Below are positions 44,493 to 54,082 of a DNA stretch of 64,000 nt, in pieces (within the stretch, counting starts at the first letter, position 1; each line of letters opens with the position of its first letter). This DNA comes from Rariglobus sp. (GTDB taxonomy: Bacteria; Verrucomicrobiota; Verrucomicrobiia; Opitutales; Opitutaceae). The DNA is taken from contig JAQSWS010000049.1 in assembly GCA_029266495.1 (NCBI GenBank), forward strand, positions 1 to 64,000. Reading direction: 5' to 3'. The notes beneath the pieces are model-generated. The model made no database searches. It saw nothing but the letters and a program-made list of their open reading frames with translations, and had not been told where the DNA came from. Position numbers and translations under genes: made by a program.

Positions 44493-45098
44493 TCATGTGG
44501 AAACTGGAGGCTGCGGGTCGTTGCTAGCGCATGGTTTGGTTCCGTTTTCATTCTTCATAAAGTCCAGAACGGGGTTCAGGATGGATTTCGACTTCAAGCC
44601 GAGGAGGACTGAAAAAGCCCCAGCCTCTTCTTCTGTATAAAGTCCGGATAAGTAAAGAGTGCCTCCGCATGCCGCATCATGGAATGTGACTAACGGAACG
44701 AGCGGGTGGCCGCGCCGGTAAGCGATGAAATGGTCGTAAAAACTAGGGATGTCTTTCTGATGGAGCACATCGTCAGGGAGCTCGAGAATTCTATCGATGC
44801 AGGACTCGGTGATGGAGAACTCGAAAGCACAGCCGTCTGGGTGTTCCGATCGGTTGGCTTCAAATGAAGTGTAGAACTGGGGGAGTTCCTGCCTTTTGAT
44901 TCCGCCCAATCTCAACAATGCCTCCCTAAGCGATTCAGTGGGCTCGTATGCTGCAAAGACTATAATATCACCGGTTTTTAGTAGTTTGGTTACTGCGGAA
45001 AGGAAATCTCTGGGTGCGGGGGCTCCTTCTACTTCCCATACGTCGATCGTTTTAAGCGGGATATCCATTTTTATTCTGCCAACGTTTCGATCAGACAT
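44493..45098 (-). CDS. hypothetical protein in low-GC patch
   Basis: A 201-residue soluble protein, no signal, no membrane helix, no family recognised. It is acidic with mixed alpha/beta character (TGDIIVFAAYEPTESLREAL, then FYTSFEANRSEHPDG, then FEFSITESCIDRILELP). Codon use is visibly more AT-rich than its neighbours, which suggests acquisition from elsewhere. The ATG at 45098 is the natural start; a second Met follows after ten residues. No partner gene with a clear toxin or immunity motif is adjacent, but small soluble proteins in such patches are often immunity or effector proteins. Confidence 0.7.
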   Translation of the reverse strand: MSDRNVGRIKMDIPLKTIDVWEVEGAPAPRDFLSAVTKLLKTGDIIVFAAYEPTESLREALLRLGGIKRQELPQFYTSFEANRSEHPDGCAFEFSITESCIDRILELPDDVLHQKDIPSFYDHFIAYRRGHPLVPLVTFHDAACGGTLYLSGLYTEEEAGAFSVLLGLKSKSILNPVLDFMKNENGTKPCASNDPQPPVST

Positions 45099-45170
45099 AC
45101 GGAGCCTGTATTATCGAACTCATGGAACTTGGACGGCATTGTCTATAGCTGCTGGTTGGGCTTCGTGATT

Positions 45171-45554
45171 TTATTTCTTCTCCTTCTGAAGACGTGCCCA
45201 AACAGCCTCGATGATGATCATCGATGCATCGTCCGGATGCTTTGCCTTGCAGTCGTCCATCAGTGCGCGATTCCCGCGCCATAGCCCGAAACTATTCCGA
45301 ATTCCTGTGCCCCAACCATGATGAAACTGAATCAACTCATCTTTCGATGTCTCTCTGATGATCTTCCGATCTTTCTCGGGCATCGTCGATAGGATGCGTA
45401 TAACAGCCTCGTCGACCGTCTTGGGCCAGCTCTTCTTTTCTTCCTCAAACTTCGCCGCTTCTTCCCTGGCGTCTTTCGATGGTGCGGGCGTCGGCGCTGC
45501 GAATGCCATTAAAGCGGTGAAGGCAAGAACACAAAGGATGCGGAGAGGTTTCAT
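45171..45554 (-). CDS. exported DUF6794-domain protein
   Basis: A 127-residue protein with a Sec signal (cleavage after about residue 19, FAA-PTPA). A charged linker follows, then a domain I recognise as DUF6794: WPKTVDEAVIRILSTMP, ELIQFHHGWGTGIRNSFGLW, and PDDASMIIIEAVWARLQ. Function unknown. The ATG at 45554 gives the signal peptide; upstream starts would add repeat-derived residues. It lies in the same low-GC patch and orientation as the preceding hypothetical gene. Confidence 0.8.
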   Translation of the reverse strand: MKPLRILCVLAFTALMAFAAPTPAPSKDAREEAAKFEEEKKSWPKTVDEAVIRILSTMPEKDRKIIRETSKDELIQFHHGWGTGIRNSFGLWRGNRALMDDCKAKHPDDASMIIIEAVWARLQKEKK

Positions 45555-45753
45555 ATTAGAAGGGACTTGGAATGACTCTCCGGCTGGAATGCTTTGTGGC
45601 TGATCACACGAAATGGACTTTGCTGTGAGCACGTTGTGGGTTGTGCGAGTTGTTGGCGAGGCCTTAGCCGTGTCCATGCAGTCGAGGCGGAACGCGGTGC
45701 GGCGCAGCCGCTCCGAGCCAGCGTGTTGGGGGCAGCGCGCTCCCCCTGATCGA

Positions 45754-45810
45754 AGCTGGCGCAACAATCCCGGCATAGCTTCGGTATTTTGGTATCGTCC
45801 GAATCCCTTA
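45754..45810. repeat. second copy of the stop-codon-abutting 57-bp element
   Basis: About 86% identical to 4642-4698 and in the same orientation. It shares CCGAATCCCTTA at its right end, which touches the stop codon of the minus-strand transporter gene at 45811. The inverted partner arm found near 4535 is not present here. Confidence 0.8.
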
Positions 45811-47118
45811 TCAGTGGCGATTGGCGCTGTCGGCGGCTCGCTTTTGATCGAGGCGGACCAGCACAGCCAGGACCAAGGCTACAGCGAAGCCGATGGATCC
45901 GTAGCGGAGGGTGCCTTCGAAGCCTCCCGTGTGGGCTCGCACCGCTGCCGTGAGCAGGGGGCCGGCGACGCCGGCGGCGGACCAGGCGGTGAGCATGTAG
46001 CCGTAGATGATGGCGAGGTTCTTCGTGCCGAAAAGGTCGCTCAAATAGGCGGGCATCGTTGCAAACCCGCCTCCGTAACAACTGATGATCAGGAACAGCG
46101 TTGCTTGAAATAGAAACGGATGGGTGATCAACGGCAGTGCGAAAAAGGCCAGGCCCTGGATGATGCAAAACGCCATGAACGTCGCGGGGCGTCCGACGAC
46201 GTCGGAGAACGATGACCAGCCAATGCGACCGAGTCCGTTGAACAGGCCCATCAGTCCGACCATCGCGGCGGCCTGCGTTGCGCTGAGTCCGGTAATTTCC
46301 TGCGCCATCGGCGAAGCGGCCGAGATCACCGCGATGCCGCAGGTGACCTGGATGAAAAACAACAACCACAGCAGGATGAATCGCGGGGTCAGCACGGCTT
46401 CGCGTGCGCTCAGGTCGGCGGCAGGTGACCGGTTTGATGGAGTGGTGACGTCTTTTTCGGTGGCAGGGGCGTGCGGACGCACCTCCGGTGGCGTGGACGT
46501 CGCCGCTCCGTCGATCCAGCCATCGGGACGCCAGCCTTCAGGCGGGGCGGCCAGCACGCGGGCGCTCCGCATCATCACGATAAAATAGCCTCCGCCCAAA
46601 ATGAAAAAGGTGTTCGCGAGTCCTGCCGCCGCAATCAAACGCACTGCCAGCGGTCCGGCGAGCAGCGCGCCGAATCCGAAGCCCATGATCGCGAGTCCGG
46701 TGGCGAGTCCGCGGCGGTCGGGAAACCATTTCACCAGTGTCGCCACGGGCGTGATATAACCGACGCCCAAGCCGATGCCGCCGATCACGCCGTAGCCAAA
46801 ATAAAACAATCCGGGCGAGCGCAGGGTGATCGCGAGGCCCGTCAGCAGCAGGCCGCCGCCATAGCAGGCCGCCGCGATCATGCCGCTTTTGTGCGGCCCC
46901 CAACGCTCGACGAAGCGTCCGAGGAATGCGGCCGAAAGTCCGAGGCAGGCGATCGCCAGGCTGAAGGCCAGGGTCACTTGCTCGTAGCGCCAGCCGAGCG
47001 CAGCCATCACGGGCTTGGTGTAGACGCTGTAGGCATAGACGGCGCCGATGGAGCCATGAATGCCCACCGCCGCGGCGGCGACCAGCCAGCGGGTGAGGGA
47101 AGTGATGCGCGGTTGCAC
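45811..47118 (-). CDS. MFS transporter, oxalate/formate antiporter (OFA) family
   Basis: Twelve-helix permease of 435 aa. The N-terminus VAAAAVGIHGSIGAVYAYSV and GYGVIGGIGLGVGYITPVAT, followed by KWFPDRRGLATGLAIMGFGFGA, are characteristic of the OFA group (L-lactate permease/OxlT-like). The central cytoplasmic loop (about 205-240) is Pro/Thr-rich. It is divergent from pflB, and formate is therefore a likely substrate, though lactate or oxalate cannot be excluded. Start GTG 47118 is the only fitting one. Confidence 0.85.
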   Translation of the reverse strand: MQPRITSLTRWLVAAAAVGIHGSIGAVYAYSVYTKPVMAALGWRYEQVTLAFSLAIACLGLSAAFLGRFVERWGPHKSGMIAAACYGGGLLLTGLAITLRSPGLFYFGYGVIGGIGLGVGYITPVATLVKWFPDRRGLATGLAIMGFGFGALLAGPLAVRLIAAAGLANTFFILGGGYFIVMMRSARVLAAPPEGWRPDGWIDGAATSTPPEVRPHAPATEKDVTTPSNRSPAADLSAREAVLTPRFILLWLLFFIQVTCGIAVISAASPMAQEITGLSATQAAAMVGLMGLFNGLGRIGWSSFSDVVGRPATFMAFCIIQGLAFFALPLITHPFLFQATLFLIISCYGGGFATMPAYLSDLFGTKNLAIIYGYMLTAWSAAGVAGPLLTAAVRAHTGGFEGTLRYGSIGFAVALVLAVLVRLDQKRAADSANRH

Positions 47119-47263
47119 GGGCGTCGAGTTAGGTCCCGGCAGCCGGCGGCGCGATGATTTTCATGCCGCAGGGTAATTTGCCAAAATATGCGCAAGAAAT
47201 GACCGGACATGCGCCTCGGTCCGGAGCGATTTGAGGCAAACTGGCGGCCACTCTTTGCTCCCT
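47119..47263. promoter_or_regulatory. divergent promoter region between transporter and pflB
   Basis: A 145-bp spacer with an AT-rich core (about 47155-47195, including AATTTGCCAAAATATGCG) flanked by GC-rich ends. It must serve both the transporter and pflB. No full FNR or Crp consensus is visible; TTTGAGGCAAA at 47230-47240 is a small palindrome close to pflB. Confidence 0.45.
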
Positions 47264-49537
47264 ATGCAACTTCTCGAAAAACCGTCCTCCGTCTCCGTAT
47301 CCGCACCGCACTCTCCGTGGCGCACGTTTGCCACCGGTCTTTGGAACGACCGGGTCAACGTGCGCGATTTCATCCAGCGCAATTATCGTCCTTACGAGGG
47401 CGAGGGTAGTTTTCTCAACGGTTCGACGAAGCGCACGGTGGAACTCTGGGGGCAGATCCGCGAGTTGCTCGCCCGCGAGCGCCGTGCGGCCGGCGGCATG
47501 CTCGATCTGGATACCGCGGTGATTTCTGGCATTTGCTCCCATCCGCCCGGCTATATCGATCGCAACTTGGAAGTGGTCGTGGGACTCCAGACCGATGCTC
47601 CCTTGAAACGCGCCTTCATGCCCTTTGGTGGATACCGCATGGCCGCCGCGGCGGTGGAGTCGGCCGGCCGCACGGTGGACCCTGCGACCACCGCGATTTT
47701 TAAACACCGCAAGACTCACAACGAAGGCGTCTTCGATGCCTACACCCCGGAGATCCGCTTGTGCCGCTCGGTCGGCATCATCACCGGCCTGCCCGATGCC
47801 TACGGACGCGGTCGCATCATCGGTGATTACCGCCGTGTCGCCCTCTACGGCATCGACCGTCTGGTCGCCGACAAAAAGGAACAACTCGCCCAGGCGACCG
47901 CCGCCGGCCTGACCGCCGAACTCATTCGCGATCGCGAGGAGCTTTCCGAGCAGATCCGTGCGCTCGGGGAATTGCGCACGATGGCCGCCGATTATGGCTG
48001 CAACGTGAGCCGCCCCGCCACCAACGCGACCGAGGCCGTGCAATGGACCTACCTCGCTTATCTCGCCGCGGTGAAGGAGCAAAACGGCGCAGCGATGTCC
48101 ATCGGACGCATCGCCACGTTCCTCGATATCTACATCGAGCGCGACCTTGCCGAAGGTGTTCTCACCGAATCCGCCGCGCAGGAGCTCATCGACCAGCTTG
48201 TGCTCAAGCTTCGCCTGGTGCGTTTCGCGCGCACGCCGGAATATAACGAATTGTTCAGTGGCGACCCGACCTGGGTGACCGAGTCGCTCGGCGGCATGGG
48301 CGTGGACGGCCGCACCCTCGTCACCAAGAGCTGTTTTCGTTTTCTGCAGACCTTGCACAATCTCGGAGCAGCGCCCGAGCCCAACCTCACGGTGCTTTGG
48401 GCGGAACGCCTGCCCCAGGGTTTCAAGGAGTTTTGCGCGCGCACCTCGATCGAGACCAGTTCGCTGCAGTATGAGAACGACGACCTGATGCGCGGGTATT
48501 GGGGCGACGACTACGCGATTGCCTGCTGCGTCTCGGCCATGCGGGTGGGCAAGCAGATGCAGTTCTTCGGTGCGCGGGCCAACCTCGGCAAAACGCTCCT
48601 CTACGCCATCAACGGCGGCGTGGACGAATTGCAGAAGGTGCAGGTCGCCCCGCCGATGACGCCGATCCTGGGCGACGTCCTCGACTTCGACGAGGTCAAG
48701 CCGGCCTTCGAGCGGATGATGGGGTGGCTGGCCAGCCAGTATGTGGGTGCGCTCAACATCATCCACTACATGCACGACAAGTATTGCTACGAACGCATCC
48801 AGATGGCGCTGCACGATCGTGAAATCCTGCGCACACTGGCCTGCGGCATCGCCGGGCTTTCGGTCGCGGCGGACGCGTTGTCCGCGATGAAATATGCGAA
48901 GGTGCATGTCATCCGCGATGACTCGGGTCTCGCCGTCGACTACCGCATCGAGGGTTACTTTCCCAAGTTCGGAAATGATGACGAGCGCGTCGATTCACTT
49001 GCGCGCTGGTGCGTCGAAACCTTCATGGCGAAACTCCGCCAGCAGCCGGCCTATCGCGACAGCGTGGTCACCCAGTCGGTGCTCACGATCACGTCGAATG
49101 TCGTTTACGGAAAAAAGACGGGACACACGCCGGACGGGCGCCGCGCGGGAGAACCTTTTGCCCCGGGAGCGAACCCGATGCACGGTCGTGACAGTTGCGG
49201 CGCGATCGCCTCGATGGCCTCGGTCGCCTCGCTGCCGTATCAGGATTCCCAAGACGGCATCAGCTATACTTTCAGCATCGTGCCGGGCGCGCTCGGCCGC
49301 GACGCCCTCGACCAGGTGAACAACCTGAGCGGACTGCTCGATGGGTATTTCGCGTCGGGCGGGCACCACATCAACGTCAACGTGTTTGACCGCGCCACGC
49401 TGGAGGCCGCCATGGCCCACCCGGAAAAATACCCGCAGCTCACGGTGCGTGTGTCGGGCTATGCGGTGAACTTCGTCAAGCTCAGCCGCGAGCAGCAGCT
49501 CGATGTGATCAACCGCACCTTTCACGGCGCCAAATGA
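47264..49537 (+). CDS. pflB: formate acetyltransferase (pyruvate formate-lyase)
   Basis: Glycyl-radical enzyme (757 aa) converting pyruvate and CoA to acetyl-CoA and formate under anoxic conditions. The catalytic Cys pair is 421-422 ([20 protein letters not shown]). The radical Gly is 732 in [13 protein letters not shown]. The N-terminus [20 protein letters not shown] is of the true PFL type, not a diol dehydratase. The ATG at 47264 is chosen; an upstream TTG at 47231 lies in the promoter spacer. It overlaps its activase by 4 bp. Confidence 0.98.
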   Translation: MQLLEKPSSVSVSAPHSPWRTFATGLWNDRVNVRDFIQRNYRPYEGEGSFLNGSTKRTVELWGQIRELLARERRAAGGMLDLDTAVISGICSHPPGYIDRNLEVVVGLQTDAPLKRAFMPFGGYRMAAAAVESAGRTVDPATTAIFKHRKTHNEGVFDAYTPEIRLCRSVGIITGLPDAYGRGRIIGDYRRVALYGIDRLVADKKEQLAQATAAGLTAELIRDREELSEQIRALGELRTMAADYGCNVSRPATNATEAVQWTYLAYLAAVKEQNGAAMSIGRIATFLDIYIERDLAEGVLTESAAQELIDQLVLKLRLVRFARTPEYNELFSGDPTWVTESLGGMGVDGRTLVTKSCFRFLQTLHNLGAAPEPNLTVLWAERLPQGFKEFCARTSIETSSLQYENDDLMRGYWGDDYAIACCVSAMRVGKQMQFFGARANLGKTLLYAINGGVDELQKVQVAPPMTPILGDVLDFDEVKPAFERMMGWLASQYVGALNIIHYMHDKYCYERIQMALHDREILRTLACGIAGLSVAADALSAMKYAKVHVIRDDSGLAVDYRIEGYFPKFGNDDERVDSLARWCVETFMAKLRQQPAYRDSVVTQSVLTITSNVVYGKKTGHTPDGRRAGEPFAPGANPMHGRDSCGAIASMASVASLPYQDSQDGISYTFSIVPGALGRDALDQVNNLSGLLDGYFASGGHHINVNVFDRATLEAAMAHPEKYPQLTVRVSGYAVNFVKLSREQQLDVINRTFHGAK

Positions 49538-50328
49538 AGACGGGCCTCGAGTCTCCGCCTCCGCCCCCGGACACGCCTGAACCGGTCGCCACCTGCTTTC
49601 GCGTGCCGCAGGGGCGGGTGCATTCGATCGAGAGCGCGGGCATGCTCGACGGGCCGGGGATCCGACACGTGATCTTCCTGAGCGGCTGCCCGCTGCGCTG
49701 CCTCTATTGTCACAATCCCGACACGGTGTGCGCGGAAAACGGCGGCCTTCGGCATGCCGACCAGTTGATGGTCGATGTCGCCCGCCGGCGGGCGTTTCTC
49801 AAAGGTGGCGGCTTGACGATCAGCGGCGGCGAGCCGCTGGCGCAGCCGGGTTTTGTGAAGACCTTGCTCACGGGGGCGAAGGCGCTGGGTCTGCACACGG
49901 CGGTGGACACCAGCGGGCACCTGGGGGCGCGGGTGGACGACGAGATGCTCGCGCTTACGGACCTGTGGTTGCTCGACATCAAGTCGTTCGATCCCGTGAC
50001 CTACAAGCGCGTGACGGGAGTCGACCGCGGGCCGACGCTGGCGTTCGCGCGACGGCTGGCGATACGCAAGCGGCCGATGTGGATTCGCTTTGTGCTCGTG
50101 CCCGGACTCACCGATGCGGTGGAGAACATCGAAGGCGTGGCCGCGTTTGTCGTGGGCCTGGGGCCGGCGGTGGAGCGGGTGGACGTGCTTCCGTTTCACA
50201 AGATGGGCGAGGCCAAGTGGGAGGCGACCGGACGGTTTTACTCGCTGGGCGCGACGCAACCCACGACGCCTGCGGCCACCGAGGCGGCGCGGGCGATTTT
50301 CCGCGCGAAGGGGTTGAAGACGTTTTGA
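49534..50328 (+). CDS. pflA: pyruvate formate-lyase activating enzyme
   Basis: Radical SAM protein (264 aa) that generates the glycyl radical on PflB. CxxxCxxC is at Cys52, Cys56 and Cys59 ([14 protein letters not shown]). [15 protein letters not shown] is the SAM-binding GGE motif, and [15 protein letters not shown] and PLVPG-like VLVPGLTD motifs are typical. The Pro-rich first 20 residues are an extension. ATGA overlap with pflB ensures coupled synthesis. Confidence 0.97.
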   Translation: MKTGLESPPPPPDTPEPVATCFRVPQGRVHSIESAGMLDGPGIRHVIFLSGCPLRCLYCHNPDTVCAENGGLRHADQLMVDVARRRAFLKGGGLTISGGEPLAQPGFVKTLLTGAKALGLHTAVDTSGHLGARVDDEMLALTDLWLLDIKSFDPVTYKRVTGVDRGPTLAFARRLAIRKRPMWIRFVLVPGLTDAVENIEGVAAFVVGLGPAVERVDVLPFHKMGEAKWEATGRFYSLGATQPTTPAATEAARAIFRAKGLKTF

Positions 50329-50344
50329 GGAAGGCAACGGGCAA

Positions 50345-50370
50345 GGCATGCCGCAAGCGGCAGCCCTACC
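50345..50370. repeat. GCAAGC-centred palindromic repeat, copy 1
   Basis: TGCCGCAAGCGGCA (50349-50362) is followed by GCCCTACC. Same architecture as 51626-51649 and 53191-53218. Confidence 0.75.
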
Positions 50371-50379
50371 AATTTCACC

Positions 50380-51570
50380 ATGTTCATACCCGGCACCTTT
50401 GCCCCGCCTTCCTCGTCACGCGCGACGCGCGTCCTGCTCCTCGGGGCGGGCGAATTGGGCAAGGAGGTGGCGATCGAGCTGCAGCGTCTCGGCTGCGAGG
50501 TGATCGCGTGCGATCGCTACGCGGGTGCGCCCGCGATGCAGGTGGCCCATCGCAGCCACGTGTTTTCGATGCTCGATGGTGGTGCGTTGAGGCGGACGAT
50601 TGCCGAAGAGAATCCCGACCTGATCGTGCCCGAGATCGAGGCCATCGCGACGGACGTGCTGGTCGAACTGGAGGCGGCGGGGCGGCGCGTGGTGCCGACC
50701 GCGCGCGCGGCGCGGCTTACGATGAATCGCGAAGGCATCCGCCGACTCGTCGCCGAGGAGTTGAACGTGGCCACGTCGCCTTACCGCTTCGTTGGCTCCG
50801 AGCGCGAGGCGCGGGCGGCGGGCGAGGCACTGGGTTTTCCCTGCGTGCTCAAGCCGTTGATGTCTTCAAGCGGACACGGTCAGAGCATTGTTAAAACGGC
50901 CGCCGGCATGGCGGAGGCGTGGAGCTATGCGCAGAAGGGCGCGCGTGCACGCACGGGGCGTTGCATCGTCGAAGGCTTTGTTCGTTTTGATTACGAGATC
51001 ACCGTGCTCACCGTGTCGGCGGTGAATGGCATCCAGTGCTGTCCGCCGGTGGGCCACGTGCAGGTTGACGGTGACTACCGCGAGAGCTGGCAGCCCTGCG
51101 CGATGTCGCCGGCGGCGTGGGCGCAGGCGCAGGCGATCGCGAAAAAAGTCGTGGGCAATCTCGGCGGATCAGGCGTGTTCGGCGTCGAGTGTTTTGTGTG
51201 CGGGGACGAGGTGATTTTCAGCGAGGTGAGCCCTCGTCCGCATGACACGGGGCTGGTGACGATCGGCAGCCAGATGTTGAGTGAGTTCGCGTTGCATGCC
51301 CGCGCGATTCTCGGGTTGCCGGTGCCGCCGATCCGGTTGCTGCGTCCGGCGCACAGCGTGGCGTTACTGGGGAATGGCGACGGTGAACCGGTGATCTCGG
51401 GTGTCGCGGAGGCATTGGCGGTGCCGGAAAGCCAGGTGAGGCTTTTTGGCAAGCCGGAGTGCCGCGGTCACCGCCGTCTCGGGGTGGCGGTCGCGACGGG
51501 GGAAACGCCGGCGGAGGCGCGCGAGCGGGCACGCGCCGTGGCGGCGGCGATCCGTATCTCGGTGAGTTGA
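50380..51570 (+). CDS. purT: formate-dependent phosphoribosylglycinamide formyltransferase
   Basis: ATP-grasp enzyme (396 aa) that uses free formate and ATP to formylate GAR in purine synthesis, independent of 10-formyl-THF. The N-terminus [20 protein letters not shown] is typical, with [17 protein letters not shown] nearby. The ATP-grasp core has [17 protein letters not shown], and the metal-binding Glu residues are in [20 protein letters not shown]. It lies directly behind pflBA, so its formate may come from PFL. Separated from pflA by 51 bp containing a palindromic repeat. Confidence 0.96.
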   Translation: MFIPGTFAPPSSSRATRVLLLGAGELGKEVAIELQRLGCEVIACDRYAGAPAMQVAHRSHVFSMLDGGALRRTIAEENPDLIVPEIEAIATDVLVELEAAGRRVVPTARAARLTMNREGIRRLVAEELNVATSPYRFVGSEREARAAGEALGFPCVLKPLMSSSGHGQSIVKTAAGMAEAWSYAQKGARARTGRCIVEGFVRFDYEITVLTVSAVNGIQCCPPVGHVQVDGDYRESWQPCAMSPAAWAQAQAIAKKVVGNLGGSGVFGVECFVCGDEVIFSEVSPRPHDTGLVTIGSQMLSEFALHARAILGLPVPPIRLLRPAHSVALLGNGDGEPVISGVAEALAVPESQVRLFGKPECRGHRRLGVAVATGETPAEARERARAVAAAIRISVS

Positions 51571-51625
51571 GGGGGAAACGCGGCGGAGCAAGATTGACGG
51601 CCGCGTCCTGTCCTGAGGCGCCGAG

Positions 51626-51649
51626 GTGCGGCGCAAGCGCCGGCCCTAC
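51626..51649. repeat. GCAAGC-centred palindromic repeat, copy 2
   Basis: GGCGCAAGCGCC (51630-51641) is followed by GGCCCTAC. In the 301-bp spacer after purT nothing else stands out except an AT-rich tract near 51675. Confidence 0.75.
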
Positions 51650-51871
51650 ACCCGGGGCGGGAATGGGTTGTGCACTTTAAATTTTGGGAATGGGGCTTTT
51701 CTGCTGGTTACCTGAGGAATGATTCCCTAGGGATGTTTACCTCCCCTCGGATAAGCCGGTTTGGATGCCGCATTCGATTTTTCCCCTGCTGATGGCTCGA
51801 CTAAACGGAAGTATTTGCTTTGCAACTCGCCCGCCCGGATGGCTCCGGGGCGATGGACTGTGTTTCTAATT

Positions 51872-53156
51872 ATGAGAATCCAAGCATGTGTTTTCAGTGT
51901 GTTGACGGTGGCCTGGCTTGGTTCGGGTGAGGTTGCCCAGGCGGCGATCAAACTCGACGCCGAGCAAGCGGTGTCGCTTGGCGGTGCGTCCCTGCCGCCC
52001 GGCCGCGGGGTGGTGAGCGCCGGAGAAGGTTCGGTGCCGGACACGGCGGCGCGGGCGTTCGACGGGGTGACCCACACCCACTGGCAGGCGAGGGTCGAGG
52101 AAGGCGGAACCTGCTGGCTCGAATTCCGGTTCGACGACGACATCTGCTGGCTGCTCACCGAATACACCCTGTGCAACGGCTACAGTGGCGGCAGTCGCGA
52201 TCCGCAGGATTGGGTGGACGAAGACCTTCCGGGTTCGTCCGAAGGAGGCTTACAACCGCTACCGCCTGACGGTCTCCTCCAATGGCGGCAACATGATCGA
52301 GCTCGCCGAGGTGGGCTTCACGGTGAAGGCGCAGGTGTTGCCCCCGACGGAAGTCCTGGCGGAACCCGAGCGGGGTGGCGCGTCGTTGAAATGGGGCGCG
52401 GTCGAGACGGCCACCGGTTACACGGTGCGACGCGCGATCGACCGGGCGGGGCCCTATGTGCTCCTGGCCTCCGGGGTGCAGACGCTGCGCTATCTGGACA
52501 CGGGACCGTTTCAGGACAGCGACACCTCCTACTATACGGTTTCGCCGGAGGTGGCGGGGATCCGGGGGCCATTGTCGGCCCCCGTGGGCGTGGCCACGCC
52601 GGTGGCTCCGCCGACCGATTTACGTGCGAAGCTGGGCAATGGAGTGGTGGTGCTGGAGTGGGCACCCTCGCCCCGGGCGGTCGCTTATGTGGTCAGGCGT
52701 TCGCTGCTTCGCGAGGGACCGTATACGACGATCGGCTCGCTGATCACCTCGCCGGCCTACACCGATGAAGGGCTGAGTGCGGGCACAGCGTATTATTACA
52801 CGGTGTGCGGCGTGGCCAACGGCAAGGAAGGCGTCGACACCGCTCCGGTGAGCGCGTTGTTTCCGCCCGGCGTGCCGACCGGCCTGGGCGCCGAGCCGGG
52901 CAAGGAGCTGATCACGCTCAAGTGGAACGCGGTTGCACTGGCGGCGAGCTACAAGGTCCTGCGCGCCACGTCGGCCGATGCGCCCAGGGAGGAGGTGGCG
53001 GTGATCAAGGGCGACACGACGTTCACGGACCAGGCGGTCGATTTCAAGAAGACCTACTATTATGCGGTCGCCGCCATGAATGAATGCGGGGTGAGCACGG
53101 AGTCGACCGTGGTATCCGCGAGTCCGATACGTCCGGCGACGTGGTGGCGGAGGTAG
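51872..53156 (+). pseudogene. exported discoidin/fibronectin-III protein, frame-disrupted
   Basis: The first frame (from ATG 51872) encodes a signal peptide (cleavage after VAQA) and the first half of an F5/8-type-C-like domain: AFDGVTHTHWQ, CWLEFRFDD, YTLCNGYSGGSRDPQDW. At about 52216 the sense moves to another frame, which resumes with TKTFRVRPKEAYNRYRLTVS, the end of the same domain. It continues through three fibronectin-III repeats (starting near PPTEVLAEP, PPTDLRAKLG and VPTGLGAEPG) to the stop at 53156. The middle of the discoidin domain is missing, so roughly 25-30 residues of coding sequence seem lost along with the frame. Confidence 0.8.
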
Positions 53157-53190
53157 CGCGGTTTCCGTGGAATCGGTTCCCGCCGGTCAA

Positions 53191-53218
53191 CGAGGCGCGT
53201 CGCAAGCGACGGCCCTAC
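53191..53218. repeat. GCAAGC-centred palindromic repeat, copy 3
   Basis: CGTCGCAAGCGACG (53198-53211) is followed by GCCCTAC. It lies between convergent genes. The stem bases differ from copies 1 and 2 but complement each other, which is compensatory change. Confidence 0.78.
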
Positions 53219-53260
53219 GGATGAAATTTTGCGGCAATACTCCGGCGGCGGCCGGCGGGC

Positions 53261-54082
53261 TCAAAACCGCAGGTGCTTCACGGTGAGTCCCTGGTTGATG
53301 AGCTGCTTGAGGGAATCGATGCCGATCTTGAGGTGATCCTCCACGTAGACGAGGTCGACAGCCGCGTCGCTCTCGATGGTCTTGACGCCGTCGGGCAGCA
53401 TGGGCTGGTCGCTCACGAGGAGGAGCGCGCCGGTGGGGGTTTCGTTGAAGAAGCCGGTCATGAAGATGGTGGCGGTCTCCATGTCGATCGCCATGGCGCG
53501 GATTTTCTTGAGGTATTTTTTGAAGGCGGCGTCGTGCTCCCACACGCGACGGTTGGTCGTGTAGACGGTGCCGGTCCAGTAGTCGCGGGCATAGTCGCGG
53601 ATGGTGGTTGAAATGGCCTTTTGAAGCGCGAAGGCGGGCAGGGCGGGGACCTCGGGAGGGAAGTAGTCGTTGCTCGTGCCCTCGCCGCGAATGGCCGCGA
53701 TGGGGAGAATGAGATCGCCGACTTCGGCGCGGTGTTTGATGCCGCCGCATTTGCCGAGGAAGAGCACGGCCTTCGGGTGGATCGCGCTGAGGAGATCCAT
53801 CACGGTGGCGGCGGTGGCGCTGCCCATGCCAAAATTGATGATGGTGATGCGGCCGGCGGTGGCGCTCGGCATGGGCTTGTCAACGCCCTGCACTTTCACG
53901 CGGTTCCACTTCGCGAAGAGTTTTACGTAGAGCTGGAAATTGGTGAGCAGGATGTAGTCGCCGAACTGATCGAGAGGCACGCCGGTGTAGCGGGGCAGCC
54001 AGTTCTCGACGATGCTCCGCCGGCTGCGCAGGGAAGGCGGCGGGAGCGCCGGCTTGGGATGCTGGGCGGCGGGAGACTTCAC
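53261..54082 (-). CDS. amn: AMP nucleosidase, short form
   Basis: Hydrolyses AMP to adenine and ribose 5-phosphate (273 aa). It matches the C-terminal phosphorylase-like domain of Amn: ENWLPRYTGVPLDQFGDYIL, NFGMGSATAATVMDLL, VLFLGKCGGIK, and AMAIDMETATIFMTGFFN. The regulatory N-terminal domain of the E. coli enzyme is absent, as in the Bacteroidetes-type form. GTG 54082 overlaps the upstream gene's TGA (GTGA), so coupling fixes the start. Confidence 0.92.
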   Translation of the reverse strand: MKSPAAQHPKPALPPPSLRSRRSIVENWLPRYTGVPLDQFGDYILLTNFQLYVKLFAKWNRVKVQGVDKPMPSATAGRITIINFGMGSATAATVMDLLSAIHPKAVLFLGKCGGIKHRAEVGDLILPIAAIRGEGTSNDYFPPEVPALPAFALQKAISTTIRDYARDYWTGTVYTTNRRVWEHDAAFKKYLKKIRAMAIDMETATIFMTGFFNETPTGALLLVSDQPMLPDGVKTIESDAAVDLVYVEDHLKIGIDSLKQLINQGLTVKHLRF

